Part shown: positions 6,864 to 16,151 of the stretch, one piece after another | Layout: each line of letters begins with the position of its first letter | Position numbering within the stretch: position 1 is the stretch's first letter | From: Alphaproteobacteria bacterium | GTDB lineage: Bacteria > Pseudomonadota > Alphaproteobacteria > GCA-2731375 | Length of the DNA: 51,353 bases | Assembly: GCA_016776605.1 (NCBI GenBank) | Contig: JADHTB010000026.1 | Coordinates: forward strand, 1 to 51,353 | Direction: 5' to 3' | The notes under the pieces: generated by a model | What the model was told of the DNA's origin: nothing | The model's database searches: none | What the model saw: only the letters and a program-made list of their open reading frames with translations | Made by a program: the position numbers and the translations under genes

Positions 6864-9607
6864 GAACCAGCACTCCGCATTTCCGTATCCTTGGAGATTT
6901 TCACCCGCACAATGTCGGAACTGCTGCCCGTACCATCGGTCAGCGAGAGCGATATATCGGTGATGGTATTCAGGCTGGGCAGGTTCAAATCCTTGGCGAA
7001 CGGCGTCGCCCAGTGATCGAACTGGCCGATCATCAGCACCGTATCGGGCCGGATACCCTGGCGCAGCACCGCATTGCCCCGGGTCACCCCGGTCGCGGAT
7101 TCGATCACCACCGGGTCGCCCTGGCCGATGCCCAGGCGCTGGGCTGCCTGTTTGTTGATGATGATGCCGCCATGCCCGGAAATATTCTCCGCCACTTCAT
7201 AGATCAGCGGAATGCCCACATTGGCGCCCCAAGCATATTGCATGCTGCGCGCGGTCAGGGCCCAGAACGGAAAATCGCTTGGATTTTGCCGTTTTTCGCG
7301 CACGAAATTTGTCCAGATGTCGGGGAAGGATTCGTACTTGGGCAGCGGGTCGTAGTCTTTCAATTGCCCGTCCCACCACTCGATGCCCGCCTCGTGCAGG
7401 CGGTTGGCAAGTTGGGCGCCATGGCGTTTGATGCGTTCCTGATAGGGCAATTCAAACCGGATACCCCGCTCCTTCAAATAGGGATACAGGTACCATTCCC
7501 GCTGGGCGAATTCGCGCAGCATATAGCCATGTTCCTTGAACCAGTCGATGCCATGGACTTCTTCGCCATTGGTCAGGTCGTGGCTGGCCGCCTTGGCCAC
7601 CCGGTCCCAAATCTCTTCGACGCCATAGCTCACCTCCGGGTCCAGGCTGTAATCGAACTGGCTGTTCACCAGCCGCATACCGGCGGCGCCCTTGTTGATG
7701 GCCATGTTGTATTCCGCCAGGAAACCGGCGCGTTTGCAGATTTCCGTGGCGATATCGGTCATGTCCATGGCGTCCACCACCGGCTTCACCGCCGGTTGGC
7801 GGATCATCCAGCCCTGGTGCTTCCAGAACTGCTCGCCCGATCCGGTGCCGCCAATCCGGCTTAATTGCAGGCTTTCCAGATCGGTTGCTTCCGGCAGCAC
7901 GATGTCCGCCATGTGGTTGGTCTCGTCCTTGGTGTAGGCAAAGGCCACGGTGAAGGGGAATTCGGCGATCCGCTCGGCCACTTCCGGCGCGTTCCATGAC
8001 GAGATCGCCGGGTTGGTGCGATAGCAGAACCACAGATCAGGCAGGGTCGGGCGCGGCCAGTTTTCCGGCGGTTCTTTCTGGAACAACCAGGGCAGATGCG
8101 CCGGGCCCAGGGCCGGGGCCCAGGGCGAGGATGAGGACAAGGGCACCAGGGTGTTATAGCCGTTGCGGATTTTGGGCTGGCTGGCCCAGCCTTCCTTGGA
8201 GGTCTCGTTAAAGGGGAAATCCATAATGCCGTCGCGGCTGGACACCGCGCTTAGATGCTTGTTGTTGGCGGGCCGGTTCAGCCGCACCTTCGTCCCAAGG
8301 TTGGCGCCCGGCACTTCGATCGCGCCGACCAGTACGCTCAACAGGGTCCGGGCCCAGACCGCGTGATAGCCGCCCGGTCCGTTGTTGACGGATTTTCCCA
8401 GCATCACGGCCACCGGGCGCAGCGGCAACGTCTCGCCCTCGATCTCGATGGTGGCGCCGACCCGGGCATGGGCCACGAATTCGTCACCGATCCGGCGCAT
8501 GGTTTCCGCCGGCACATCGCATTCGGCCTCGGCCCATTCCGGGGTATATTCGTCAATATGTTCCAGCAACATCTGGAAAGCGGGGCGGACTTCCACGCCT
8601 GCATGGCGCCAGACCTCTTCATCCGCGCCTAGTTCCAGGCCCGATGCGGTATAGCTGCCAGCCAGGGCGGGCTGGACAATGTTGGCATCGAAAGGTTTGG
8701 CGGTGCCGTCCGACAGATCCCAGATCAGCGGCTTTTCGGTTCCCGCCTCGCGCAGGTAATAGCCGTTCGGGGCCACCAGATAGGGCGCGGTGGTATCTTC
8801 CTCCAGAAAGCGGACGTCGCAGACTTCGCGCCAGTCGCGTTCTTTTATAATGCGGTGGATCACGGCGAACAGAAAGGCGGCATCGGTCTTTGGTTTGATC
8901 GGCACCCATTCCGCCGACATCGCCCCAGTCACGGACAAATGCGGCTCCACCATCACGCGCTTCATGCCGCGCCGGCGCGCCTCGGCCCCGCGGCGCACGC
9001 CGGTGGCACCGCCAGAGGCATCGACGTTATTGCCACAGTTGATGACATAGTCGCAGTAGGGCGAATCTACCGCCAAGGTAAAGGCGCGCTGCCACAATTC
9101 CCCGTACAGATGTTCCGAATGATAGCATTTGACCCCCTGGCCGGCGCCAAAGCCCAGATCAGCCGGGCCCCAGGCCGCCAGCAGGGCCGGAAAACTACCC
9201 ATAAACCGGGTTGGCGTGCCACCGCCCCCAAAAGAGGCCGCCAGGCGCGGGTAACCGGAATTGTCCTTCGCCCCCTTGGAGCGGATCTCCCGCAGCTTGT
9301 CGGCCACGGTGTCCAATGCCTCGTCCCAGGAAATGGGGACAAAGCCCGGATCCTCATGGCGGCCCTTTTTCGGATTGGTCCGCTTCATGGGCTGGGCCAC
9401 CCGGTTTGGATTATAGGTTTTCTGCACCAGGCCATAGGCCTTGACGCAGGGCGTGCCCTTGCCCGGGTGCTGGCCACAGATGTTCAGATTGGGTTCAATC
9501 CGCACGGCAACGCCGTCCTCCACCTCAACCTTGATCAGGTCGGGGCCCGAGACGCATTGGAAGCAATAGGTGGGGACCTTTTTTGTTTCCGGCTTTGATT
9601 TGGTCAT
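6860..9607 (-). CDS. Molybdopterin oxidoreductase, PadB-like catalytic subunit
   Basis: The 915-residue protein is a DMSO-reductase-family catalytic subunit carrying bis-MGD. The N-terminal Fe-S site is non-standard: Cys15 and Cys18 (CFQC) are followed by Cys44 and Cys54, while the usual third Cys position (22) is Pro. VKAYGLVQKTYNPNRV and the FVPISWDEALD motif follow, typical of the family. KCYHSEHLYGELW (about residues 160-172) may contain the molybdenum ligand. There is no Tat signal, so the enzyme should be cytoplasmic. The sequence style and partner recall PadB, which oxidises phenylacetyl-CoA to phenylglyoxylate with water as oxygen donor. Reaction and substrate here are inferred, not proven. 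It is divergent from the CoA-ligase/UbiD operon across 222 bp. Confidence 0.85.
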   Translation of the reverse strand: MTKSKPETKKVPTYCFQCVSGPDLIKVEVEDGVAVRIEPNLNICGQHPGKGTPCVKAYGLVQKTYNPNRVAQPMKRTNPKKGRHEDPGFVPISWDEALDTVADKLREIRSKGAKDNSGYPRLAASFGGGGTPTRFMGSFPALLAAWGPADLGFGAGQGVKCYHSEHLYGELWQRAFTLAVDSPYCDYVINCGNNVDASGGATGVRRGAEARRRGMKRVMVEPHLSVTGAMSAEWVPIKPKTDAAFLFAVIHRIIKERDWREVCDVRFLEEDTTAPYLVAPNGYYLREAGTEKPLIWDLSDGTAKPFDANIVQPALAGSYTASGLELGADEEVWRHAGVEVRPAFQMLLEHIDEYTPEWAEAECDVPAETMRRIGDEFVAHARVGATIEIEGETLPLRPVAVMLGKSVNNGPGGYHAVWARTLLSVLVGAIEVPGANLGTKVRLNRPANNKHLSAVSSRDGIMDFPFNETSKEGWASQPKIRNGYNTLVPLSSSSPWAPALGPAHLPWLFQKEPPENWPRPTLPDLWFCYRTNPAISSWNAPEVAERIAEFPFTVAFAYTKDETNHMADIVLPEATDLESLQLSRIGGTGSGEQFWKHQGWMIRQPAVKPVVDAMDMTDIATEICKRAGFLAEYNMAINKGAAGMRLVNSQFDYSLDPEVSYGVEEIWDRVAKAASHDLTNGEEVHGIDWFKEHGYMLREFAQREWYLYPYLKERGIRFELPYQERIKRHGAQLANRLHEAGIEWWDGQLKDYDPLPKYESFPDIWTNFVREKRQNPSDFPFWALTARSMQYAWGANVGIPLIYEVAENISGHGGIIINKQAAQRLGIGQGDPVVIESATGVTRGNAVLRQGIRPDTVLMIGQFDHWATPFAKDLNLPSLNTITDISLSLTDGTGSSSDIVRVKISKDTEMRSAGS

Positions 9608-9713
9608 GCGCTGCCTGCCTTTCCGCTATCCTATAGGGAATAAGCTATCACGGCACATTCAATGAAAGCAAAGCTGCGAATTTCCGTGTAGCATTGATAT
9701 TAAGAAGAAAATT

Positions 9714-9774
9714 GGAGCAATTTTCAATTGGTTGGAGCCGCCAAGGCGGCTTAAGTAATTGGTTCAATTGCGCC
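9714..9774. repeat. Dispersed 61-bp palindromic element, copy 4 (diverged)
   Basis: It has the same length and plan as copies 2 and 3. The outer arms are GGAGCAATT and AATTGCGCC. The inner stem is AGCCGCC-aa-GGCGGCT (9736-9751) and is followed by a TAAGTAATTGG stretch. The inner stem differs in sequence from AGAATCGC/GCGATTCT but is still perfectly paired, so the pairing rather than the sequence is conserved. It lies in the promoter region between the molybdoenzyme and the thiolase-fold gene. Confidence 0.7.
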
Positions 9775-9788
9775 ATCTTAAAAAATCC

Positions 9789-9813
9789 GAGCACATTTAG
9801 ATTAAATGCGCTC
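9789..9813. repeat. 25-bp palindrome associated with the 61-bp element
   Basis: GAGCACATTT (9789-9798) and AAATGCGCTC (9804-9813) pair over 9 of 10 positions around a 5-base AGATT spacer. It begins 14 bp after the end of the 61-bp element. The same spacing and design recur at 26018. It overlaps an ATG at 9806 that is probably not the true start of the next gene. Confidence 0.65.
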
Positions 9814-9829
9814 TGCGGGAGGAGTGGCC

Positions 9830-10996
9830 TTGTCTAAAGATAGCGTCGTAATCGCCGGTTATTCGGAAACGCCGGTGGCATTCAAAAGCGGACGTAGCGC
9901 CTATGATTTTGCCGGCGAGGCTTTCGCCGGGTTGTTAGAGGCGACGGGCATGGCAAAGGCCATGATCGATGGCCTGTCGGTCACCGTGCCGTTGAGCGAA
10001 TGCGCTAATCCCTTTTTCGCCGTCTATATGGCCGAGGCCCTGGGCCTGTCGCCCAGCTGGTTGAATTATGGCGGTATCGGCGGCTGTTCGGCCACGGGGG
10101 GGGTGGCGCGGGCGGCCTCGGCCATCCGCGATGGCCAGTGTGAGGTGGCCGTGGTGCTATCAGCCGATGCGCCCAGCACCAACTGGGCCGCCAACTATGG
10201 CGCCTGGCGCGGCGAATTCCAGGACCCGGTTGGGATCATGGGTCCGCCGGCGGCGTTCGGTCTGTTGATGAGCCGCTATGAACATCAATACGGCCTGAAT
10301 TACGAGGCCCTGGCCAAGATCGCCATTACCCAGCGCAAAGGCGCCCTGTTGAACGGCAATGCCTACACCAAGCTGCAAAAACCGTTGAGCGTCGATGATT
10401 ACATGAATTCCCGCATGATCGCCGATCCCCTGCGTTTGCTGGACTGCGTGATGTTCTGCGACGGCGGCAATGCGTTCCTGGTCACCACCGAGGGCAAGGC
10501 CAAGGAGCTGGGTATCGAAAAAATGGTCCGCCCCACGGCCTATGCCGAAGTGACAAATTTCAAGGGTGATGACCCTACGGCGGATATTACCGAAACCGGT
10601 TTCAGCCAACTGGCGCCCAAGGTATTCGGTAAATCAGGTTTGACCCCGGACGATATCGGCAGCTTTCACCCCTACGACGATTTTACCATCGCGGTGATGA
10701 TGCAGCTGGAAGACTTCGGTTTTTGCCCCAAGGGTCAGGGCAGCGGCTATGTGATGGCGACGGATCTGTCCTACCAGGGCGAACTGCCGGTGAACACCGG
10801 CGGCGGGCAACTGTCCGCCGGACAACCGGGCCTGGCCAGCGGCGGCCTGAACCTGGCGGAGGCCGTGCGCCAGATGTTCGGCGAGGCCGGCGCCCGCCAG
10901 GTCGCCAATACTAAAACCGCCCTGGTTACCGGCATCGGCGTTATCCCCTATGCGCGCAACTGGGGCGCCAGCGCCGCCATGATATTGGAGGCCTAA
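9830..10996 (+). CDS. Thiolase-fold protein (lipid-transfer/aldolase-like)
   Basis: The 388-residue protein has the thiolase fold of SCP2-thiolases and Ltp2-type retro-aldolases. Cys86 (GGCSATGG) lies where thiolases keep their nucleophile, and HPYDDFT (280-286) matches the HDxFT region. The GHP motif reads GQP (Gln332), and the final CxG cysteine is absent. Classical thiolysis is therefore doubtful, and a retro-aldol cleavage or other C-C reaction is possible. I chose the TTG at 9830 because GGGAGG lies 7-8 bp before it. The in-frame ATG at 9806 is inside a palindrome and has no ribosome binding site. The DUF35 gene follows after 1 bp, as in Ltp2/ChsH2 and BbsAB pairs. Confidence 0.8.
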   Translation: MSKDSVVIAGYSETPVAFKSGRSAYDFAGEAFAGLLEATGMAKAMIDGLSVTVPLSECANPFFAVYMAEALGLSPSWLNYGGIGGCSATGGVARAASAIRDGQCEVAVVLSADAPSTNWAANYGAWRGEFQDPVGIMGPPAAFGLLMSRYEHQYGLNYEALAKIAITQRKGALLNGNAYTKLQKPLSVDDYMNSRMIADPLRLLDCVMFCDGGNAFLVTTEGKAKELGIEKMVRPTAYAEVTNFKGDDPTADITETGFSQLAPKVFGKSGLTPDDIGSFHPYDDFTIAVMMQLEDFGFCPKGQGSGYVMATDLSYQGELPVNTGGGQLSAGQPGLASGGLNLAEAVRQMFGEAGARQVANTKTALVTGIGVIPYARNWGASAAMILEA

Positions 10997-10997
10997 G

Positions 10998-11420
10998 ATG
11001 TCAGAGCAGAAAAACCAGCGTCCCGTACCGAAAGCTAACCGGTTTGTCGAAACAGAGGCCTTCTGGCAGGGCACCAAACAAGGCGAACTGTTGCTGCAAT
11101 ATTGCCCTGATACCAAGCAGTTTCAGCATTATCCACGCCCCATCAGCGTCTATACGGGCAAGCGCAATCTGGAATGGCGCAAGGTGTCGGGCCAGGGCGT
11201 GATCTATGCCTGCACGATCGTACGGGTGCCCGGCCCGGGCCTGGACGACCGCCTGCCGCTGTCGGTGGTGACGGTGGAACTGGACGAGGGGGTGCGGATA
11301 CTGGGTAATGTCCTGAATGCGGCTCCCGATAAAGTCGCCATTGGCCAGCGGGTCGAATTGGCCTGGGATGCCCTGGGCGATGATGCGCAATATCCCGGCT
11401 TCAATCTGGTCGAGGCTTAG
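10998..11420 (+). CDS. DUF35 OB-fold protein, partner of the thiolase-fold protein
   Basis: The 140-residue protein fits the rubredoxin-like/OB-fold DUF35 family. These proteins bind next to thiolase-fold enzymes and complete their acyl-CoA site. The OB part (about 55-135: GVIYACTIVRVPGP and the following strands) is clear. The N-terminal zinc ribbon is degenerate: only one Cys is seen in LLQYCPDTKQFQHYPRP, where four are usual. It probably does not bind zinc but may still be structural. Its ribosome binding site (GGAGG) sits inside the end of the upstream gene, which supports coupled expression. Confidence 0.8.
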   Translation: MSEQKNQRPVPKANRFVETEAFWQGTKQGELLLQYCPDTKQFQHYPRPISVYTGKRNLEWRKVSGQGVIYACTIVRVPGPGLDDRLPLSVVTVELDEGVRILGNVLNAAPDKVAIGQRVELAWDALGDDAQYPGFNLVEA

Positions 11421-11423
11421 GAA

Positions 11424-12977
11424 ATGCGGTTGGAAGTTGTCCTGGCCGCCCATGCGGAACGGCACCCGGACAAAGTAGCGGTGATCTGCGGCGGGGCGGC
11501 CATTACCTATGGCGCCTTGCAACAGTCCATCCGTCAGGTGGCGGGCGGTCTGGCGGAATTGGGCCTGGGCCCGAACGACAAAATCGTGCTGTACCTGCCG
11601 AATGGCCTCGCGGTCGTGCAGTTGCTTTACGCCGCCCTCACCCTGGGCGCGGTGGCCGTACCGGTGACCACCCGCATGAGCGTGCGCGAGTTGGCCGATT
11701 TCTGCGAGGACTGCGAGGCCAAGGTCCTGGCCTTTCACAGGGATCAGGCGGACGCCTTAGGCGATCTGTTGGCCGCGCGGCAGGGCATGGCGTCCGTGGC
11801 CGTTGGCGGCGAGGCATCCGGTGCCGTACCGTTTGCCTCATTGTTGCAGGACCGCGCGGGCGCGCTGCCTACAGTTCCCTCCGATCAAGATGAATGCATG
11901 ATCAACTACACCTCCGGCACCACGGGGCGGGCCAAGGGGGCGATCATCACGCACGCCAATGTGCTGATCCAAAACGGTTTCATCCACGCGGTGGAGTGGC
12001 GGCTTTCCAGCGACGATTGCTTTCTTGTGGGCACGCCCCTGGCCCACCGCACGGGCATGGGCCGTCTTGCCAATGCCCTAACCCTGGGCGCCAGCATCGT
12101 CGTCATGGAAAGTTTCGATGCGGCCAAGGCGGTGGATCTGATCGAGGCCCATGGCGTGACGGTGATGGGCATGGTGCCGACGGTCTGCCGCATGATGCTG
12201 CCCCAAATCGCCCTTGATCCCAGCCGTTGCCACAGCCTGCGCCGGGTTCTGGTCACCGGCGAGGCCTTTCCGGTGGCGCTGAAGCAGCAGTTTATCGAAC
12301 TGTTGCCCGACACGAAACTGGTCTCGTTTTTCGCCATGACCGAAGCCGGCGGCGTCACCTCGCTGTCCCACGAGGAACAATTTACGCATCCCACCTCTGT
12401 CGGGCGGCCCACACCGGGGATCGAGGTTCGGATCGTGAATGACGCCGGCGATGATCTGGCCACCGGCGAGATTGGCGAATTGCTGGTGCGGGCGGGCCCG
12501 CCGGGCGTCTACACGGTGATGAAGGGCTATTTGAACCGGGCCGAGGAAACCGCCGCCGCCCTGCGGGACGGCTGGTTCTATACCGGCGATCTGGGCTATC
12601 GGGATGGGGACGGTTATCTCTATATCGCGGACCGCAAGAAAGACATGATCCTGTCCGGTGGCTTCAACGTCTATTCCAAGGAAGTGGAAGGCGCTCTGAT
12701 TAGCCACCCCGATGTCGCCGACGCCGCCGTCATCGGCGTCACGGATGAAATGTACGGCGAAGCGGTCGCTGCCTTTGTCGAACGGGAGGCCGGCGCGCAG
12801 CCGTCGGAAGATGCGTTGATCGCCCATTGCCGAACCATGATCGCCAGCTATAAAAAACCGAAATACGTTATTTTCCTGGAAACCCTGCCGCGAAACGCCG
12901 TGGGCAAAATTTTGAAACGGGAATTAGCCGCCTTCGCTCCAGAGGCCTTGCAGCCGCTGATGAAAAAGGCCCGATGA
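11424..12977 (+). CDS. Class I adenylate-forming acyl-CoA ligase
   Basis: The 517-residue protein has the normal length and motifs of ANL acyl/aryl-CoA synthetases. The phosphate loop is YTSGTTGRAKG (about 158-168). The hinge and ribose-binding region reads YTGDLGYRDGDGYLYIADRKKD, and the C-terminal catalytic Lys lies in NAVGKILKREL. It would activate a carboxylic acid to the CoA thioester via an acyl-AMP. It is third in the operon, 3 bp after the DUF35 gene. This fits feeding a CoA ester to the thiolase-fold and molybdenum enzymes. Acid specificity cannot be read from the sequence. Confidence 0.9.
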   Translation: MRLEVVLAAHAERHPDKVAVICGGAAITYGALQQSIRQVAGGLAELGLGPNDKIVLYLPNGLAVVQLLYAALTLGAVAVPVTTRMSVRELADFCEDCEAKVLAFHRDQADALGDLLAARQGMASVAVGGEASGAVPFASLLQDRAGALPTVPSDQDECMINYTSGTTGRAKGAIITHANVLIQNGFIHAVEWRLSSDDCFLVGTPLAHRTGMGRLANALTLGASIVVMESFDAAKAVDLIEAHGVTVMGMVPTVCRMMLPQIALDPSRCHSLRRVLVTGEAFPVALKQQFIELLPDTKLVSFFAMTEAGGVTSLSHEEQFTHPTSVGRPTPGIEVRIVNDAGDDLATGEIGELLVRAGPPGVYTVMKGYLNRAEETAAALRDGWFYTGDLGYRDGDGYLYIADRKKDMILSGGFNVYSKEVEGALISHPDVADAAVIGVTDEMYGEAVAAFVEREAGAQPSEDALIAHCRTMIASYKKPKYVIFLETLPRNAVGKILKRELAAFAPEALQPLMKKAR

Positions 12978-13015
12978 ATAAGGCCCAATGAAGGCATGCC
13001 CATGAGGAGACACAG

Positions 13016-14434
13016 ATGACCGTGAACAAGGCAGCCGCGCCGTCGGCCAATCATTGCAGCCGCGATCTGCGCGAATGGCTGACCCATCTGTCGGCCACCG
13101 GCCGCTTGGCCGTAGCCAAGCCTGGCCTGGCCCTACAGCACGAATTGGCCGCCGTTTCCGATCGCCTGGAAAAGGACAAGGCGGTGCTGTTCCCCAACCC
13201 CGACGGCCACCCGGTGGCGGTAGCAGCCAATCTGCTGACCGGGCGCAACTGGATCGGCGATTGCCTGGGCGTCAGCGAGGACGATTTGCTGGACCGTTAT
13301 CAGGACGCGGTGCGCCATCCCGTGCCGTGGGTCGAGGTCGACGACGGTCCCGTCCAGGCAGTGGTGCACAGGGATGTGGATATTTCTGAACAATTGCCGG
13401 TGCCGACCCATAACGAGCTGGACAGCGGACCCTATATCTCGGCCGGCCTGATGATTTCCCGCAATCCACGCAATGGCATTCAAAACGTTTCGATCCACCG
13501 CTGTCAGATCAGCGGCAAGGACCGCATCGGCGTGCTGCTGCTGCCGCGCCATACCTGGACCTATGCGCGCATGGCGGAAGAGGCCGGCGGCGCCCTGGAA
13601 GTGGCCATTGTCATCGGCGTTGACCCGGCCTCGCTGCTGGCCAGCCAGGCCATTGTGCCCCTGGACTATGACGAGATGGAGATCGTCGGCGCCCTGCATG
13701 GCGCACCGGTGGAGATGGTTAAATGCAAGACCAACAATGTCCGGGTGCCGGCCCGGGCGGAAATCGTTCTGGAAGGCCGGGTCCTGCCGGGCGTGGCGGA
13801 GCCCGAGGGGCCGTTCGGGGAATTCCCCCAATATTACGGCCGCCGGGCTGATCGCCACGTCATCCAGGTGGATGCCATCACGCACCGGCAAAAGCCGATC
13901 TTCCACACCATCGTTGGCGGCGGCATGGAACACCTTTTGCTGGGCGGATTGCCGCGCGAGGCGACCTTGCTGGAAACCCTGCAACGCAATGATCCCAGCG
14001 TGCTCGACGTGCATTTGTCGCGGGGCGGCGTCTGCCGCTATCATCTGGTGGTCAAAATCCTAAAAAAACAGGAAGGCCAGGCCAAGAACATCATGATGGG
14101 CGCCTTCGCCGGCCACTACGACATCAAGCAGGTGATCGTGGTGGACGAGGATGTCAATATTCACGACGCTGAAGCGGTGGAGTGGGCCGTGGCGACGCGC
14201 TTCCAGGCCGATCAGGATTTATTGGTGGTCAGTAACACCCAAGGCTCCAAACTGGACCCGACCACCACCGACGATGGTGTCGGCTCGAAGATGGGCCTGG
14301 ATGCGACAATACCCCTGGCGGCGGATGATTTTACCTTCACGGTGATCAAGGTGCCGGGCGCCGACGATGTGGATTTGGATATTGTATTGGATGATCCCGG
14401 CGCTGCCGCCGCGATCATCGACGGAAATAATTAG
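13016..14434 (+). CDS. UbiD family prenylated-FMN decarboxylase
   Basis: The 472-residue protein has the length and fold signature of UbiD enzymes, which (de)carboxylate aromatic or alpha,beta-unsaturated acids using prenylated FMN. The catalytic triad can be traced: Arg162 in NVSIHRCQ, and Glu264 and Glu269 in EGPFGE. These correspond to the Arg-Glu-Glu set described for fungal Fdc1. No ubiX-type prenyltransferase gene is in the window, so the cofactor must be made elsewhere. A GGAGA ribosome binding site lies before the ATG. Its place between a CoA ligase and a ThDP enzyme suggests aromatic acid turnover rather than ubiquinone synthesis. Confidence 0.9.
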   Translation: MTVNKAAAPSANHCSRDLREWLTHLSATGRLAVAKPGLALQHELAAVSDRLEKDKAVLFPNPDGHPVAVAANLLTGRNWIGDCLGVSEDDLLDRYQDAVRHPVPWVEVDDGPVQAVVHRDVDISEQLPVPTHNELDSGPYISAGLMISRNPRNGIQNVSIHRCQISGKDRIGVLLLPRHTWTYARMAEEAGGALEVAIVIGVDPASLLASQAIVPLDYDEMEIVGALHGAPVEMVKCKTNNVRVPARAEIVLEGRVLPGVAEPEGPFGEFPQYYGRRADRHVIQVDAITHRQKPIFHTIVGGGMEHLLLGGLPREATLLETLQRNDPSVLDVHLSRGGVCRYHLVVKILKKQEGQAKNIMMGAFAGHYDIKQVIVVDEDVNIHDAEAVEWAVATRFQADQDLLVVSNTQGSKLDPTTTDDGVGSKMGLDATIPLAADDFTFTVIKVPGADDVDLDIVLDDPGAAAAIIDGNN

Positions 14435-14445
14435 GGGAGCGGGCA

Positions 14446-16140
14446 ATGACGGAGAACACAACGGTCGGCCATGCCGTACTGGCGCGGCTGCGCGCGGCGG
14501 GCATCGAATACTTCCTGGCCAATGCGGGTACGGACTTTCCCCCCATTATCGAGGCGATCGCACAAGCGGGAGAAGATGACGGCCCGCAGGCGATGGTCAT
14601 TCCCCACGAGAACGTCGCGGTCTCCATGGCCCATGGTTACGCCATGGTCGCGGGCAAGCCCCTGGCGGTGATGCTGCATGTCAACGTGGGCACCTCCAAT
14701 GCGATCTGCGCCCTGACCAACGCCTACCGTACCAACGTCCCCCTGTTATTGATGGCGGGCCGCACGCCATGGTCCGAACACACAGGACTGGCCAAGGGTA
14801 CCCGCAGCCGGCATATCCACTGGGCCCAGGAAATGTTCGATCAGGCCGGCATGCTGCGGGAATTGGTGAAGTGGGATTATGAACTGCGGGTGCCCGAAGA
14901 GACCGCCGTGGTGATCGACCGGGCCATTACGATCTGCCAATCGGGCATTCCCGGCCCGGTCTATTTGTCTATTCCACGCGAAGTGCTGGCCGCACCGGCG
15001 GAGACGTCATCGGCGCCGCTCCGGGCCGCGCCGACCGGCCTTGCCTATCCCGAACCGGATCAAATCACCCAGGCCGCGGAAATCCTGCTGGCGGCGGAAA
15101 ATCCCCTGATCATCACGGCGGACGTGGGCAAATCGGTCGCGGCGGCGGGGCATCTGGCGGCGCTGGCGGAGCGCTATGCCATTCCCGTGATCACCCATGT
15201 GCCCCGCTATCTGTGCCTGGGCAACGATCATCCCATGCATCTGGATTATGAGGCCTCGCCCCATCTGGCCCAGGCGGACGCGGTGCTGGTACTGGATTGC
15301 GACGTGCCGTGGATACCCGCCACCGACCCCGTGCATCCGGACGCCAAGGTTATCCATCTGGCCCAAGACCCGCTGTTCAGCCGCTATCCCGTACGCGGCT
15401 TCCCATCCGTACTATCCATTGCCGCCGATACAGTGGCGGCCCTGCCCCTGTTGGCGGCGGCCATGGCGGGAGCCGATGCCGGCCGGATCAAGACCCGGCG
15501 CGGCAAAGTTACCGAGGCCCGCCAGGCCGTGCGCGACAAATGGCAGGGGATCAGGGACAACGCCCGAAAGGCCGATCCGATCCATCCGGCCTGGTTGGCC
15601 CAATGCGTTGGTGAATTGCTTGGCGACGACGCCATTCTGGTCAACGAAATGGGCGTGGTGCCGCAACACACGGGCATCAACCGGCCGGGCCGCTATTTCG
15701 GTCCCAGCCCGGCGGGGGGCCTCGGCTGGGGTCTGGGCGCCGCGTTGGGCGCCAAGCTGGCCGCGCCCGATGATCTGATCGTCGCCACCATCGGCGATGG
15801 CTCGTATTTCTTCGGCAACCCAATGGCGGCACATTATTGCGCCCGCGCCTATGACCTGCCGATCCTGTTCATCATCGTTAACAATCACGGCTGGGGCGCG
15901 GTGCGCCGGGCCACCAAGGCCATGTATCCCGACGGCAAGGCGTTGGGGGGCAATGACATTCCCCTCTCGCGCCTGGACCCGGCGCCTGACTACGAACAGA
16001 TTGTCGCTGCCTGCGGCGGTTATGGTGAACGGGTCACAGACCCGGATGAATTACCCGGCGCCCTGGCCCGGGCCGTAAAAATCGTCACGGAGGAACGGCG
16101 CCAGGTGCTGTTGAACGTGATCGTCTCCGAAGTCATCTAA
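14446..16140 (+). CDS. Thiamine-diphosphate-dependent enzyme (acetolactate synthase/benzoylformate decarboxylase superfamily)
   Basis: The 564-residue protein has the three-domain plan of the POX/ALS/BFDC group. Glu55 in HENVAVSMAHGYA is the cofactor-activating glutamate. The C-terminal ThDP/Mg site is GDGSYFFGNP followed about 27 residues later by NNHGWG. It could be a 2-oxo acid decarboxylase, a carboligase or an acyloin-type lyase. Next to a PadB-like enzyme, an arylglyoxylate decarboxylase role is attractive but inferred. It is probably not the biosynthetic acetolactate synthase: no small regulatory subunit is nearby and the context is catabolic. GGGGAG precedes the start by about 7 bp. 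Confidence 0.85.
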   Translation: MTENTTVGHAVLARLRAAGIEYFLANAGTDFPPIIEAIAQAGEDDGPQAMVIPHENVAVSMAHGYAMVAGKPLAVMLHVNVGTSNAICALTNAYRTNVPLLLMAGRTPWSEHTGLAKGTRSRHIHWAQEMFDQAGMLRELVKWDYELRVPEETAVVIDRAITICQSGIPGPVYLSIPREVLAAPAETSSAPLRAAPTGLAYPEPDQITQAAEILLAAENPLIITADVGKSVAAAGHLAALAERYAIPVITHVPRYLCLGNDHPMHLDYEASPHLAQADAVLVLDCDVPWIPATDPVHPDAKVIHLAQDPLFSRYPVRGFPSVLSIAADTVAALPLLAAAMAGADAGRIKTRRGKVTEARQAVRDKWQGIRDNARKADPIHPAWLAQCVGELLGDDAILVNEMGVVPQHTGINRPGRYFGPSPAGGLGWGLGAALGAKLAAPDDLIVATIGDGSYFFGNPMAAHYCARAYDLPILFIIVNNHGWGAVRRATKAMYPDGKALGGNDIPLSRLDPAPDYEQIVAACGGYGERVTDPDELPGALARAVKIVTEERRQVLLNVIVSEVI

Positions 16141-16151
16141 GGAAATTTGTA

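Noticed and set aside
9706..9813. Ordinary rho-independent terminator for the genes on either side
   Set aside because: No gene ends here: both neighbours start divergently from this gap, and no T-run follows the stems.
14446..16140. Biosynthetic acetolactate synthase
   Set aside because: No small subunit or ilvC is nearby and the gene lies in a catabolic operon. Only the superfamily is supported.
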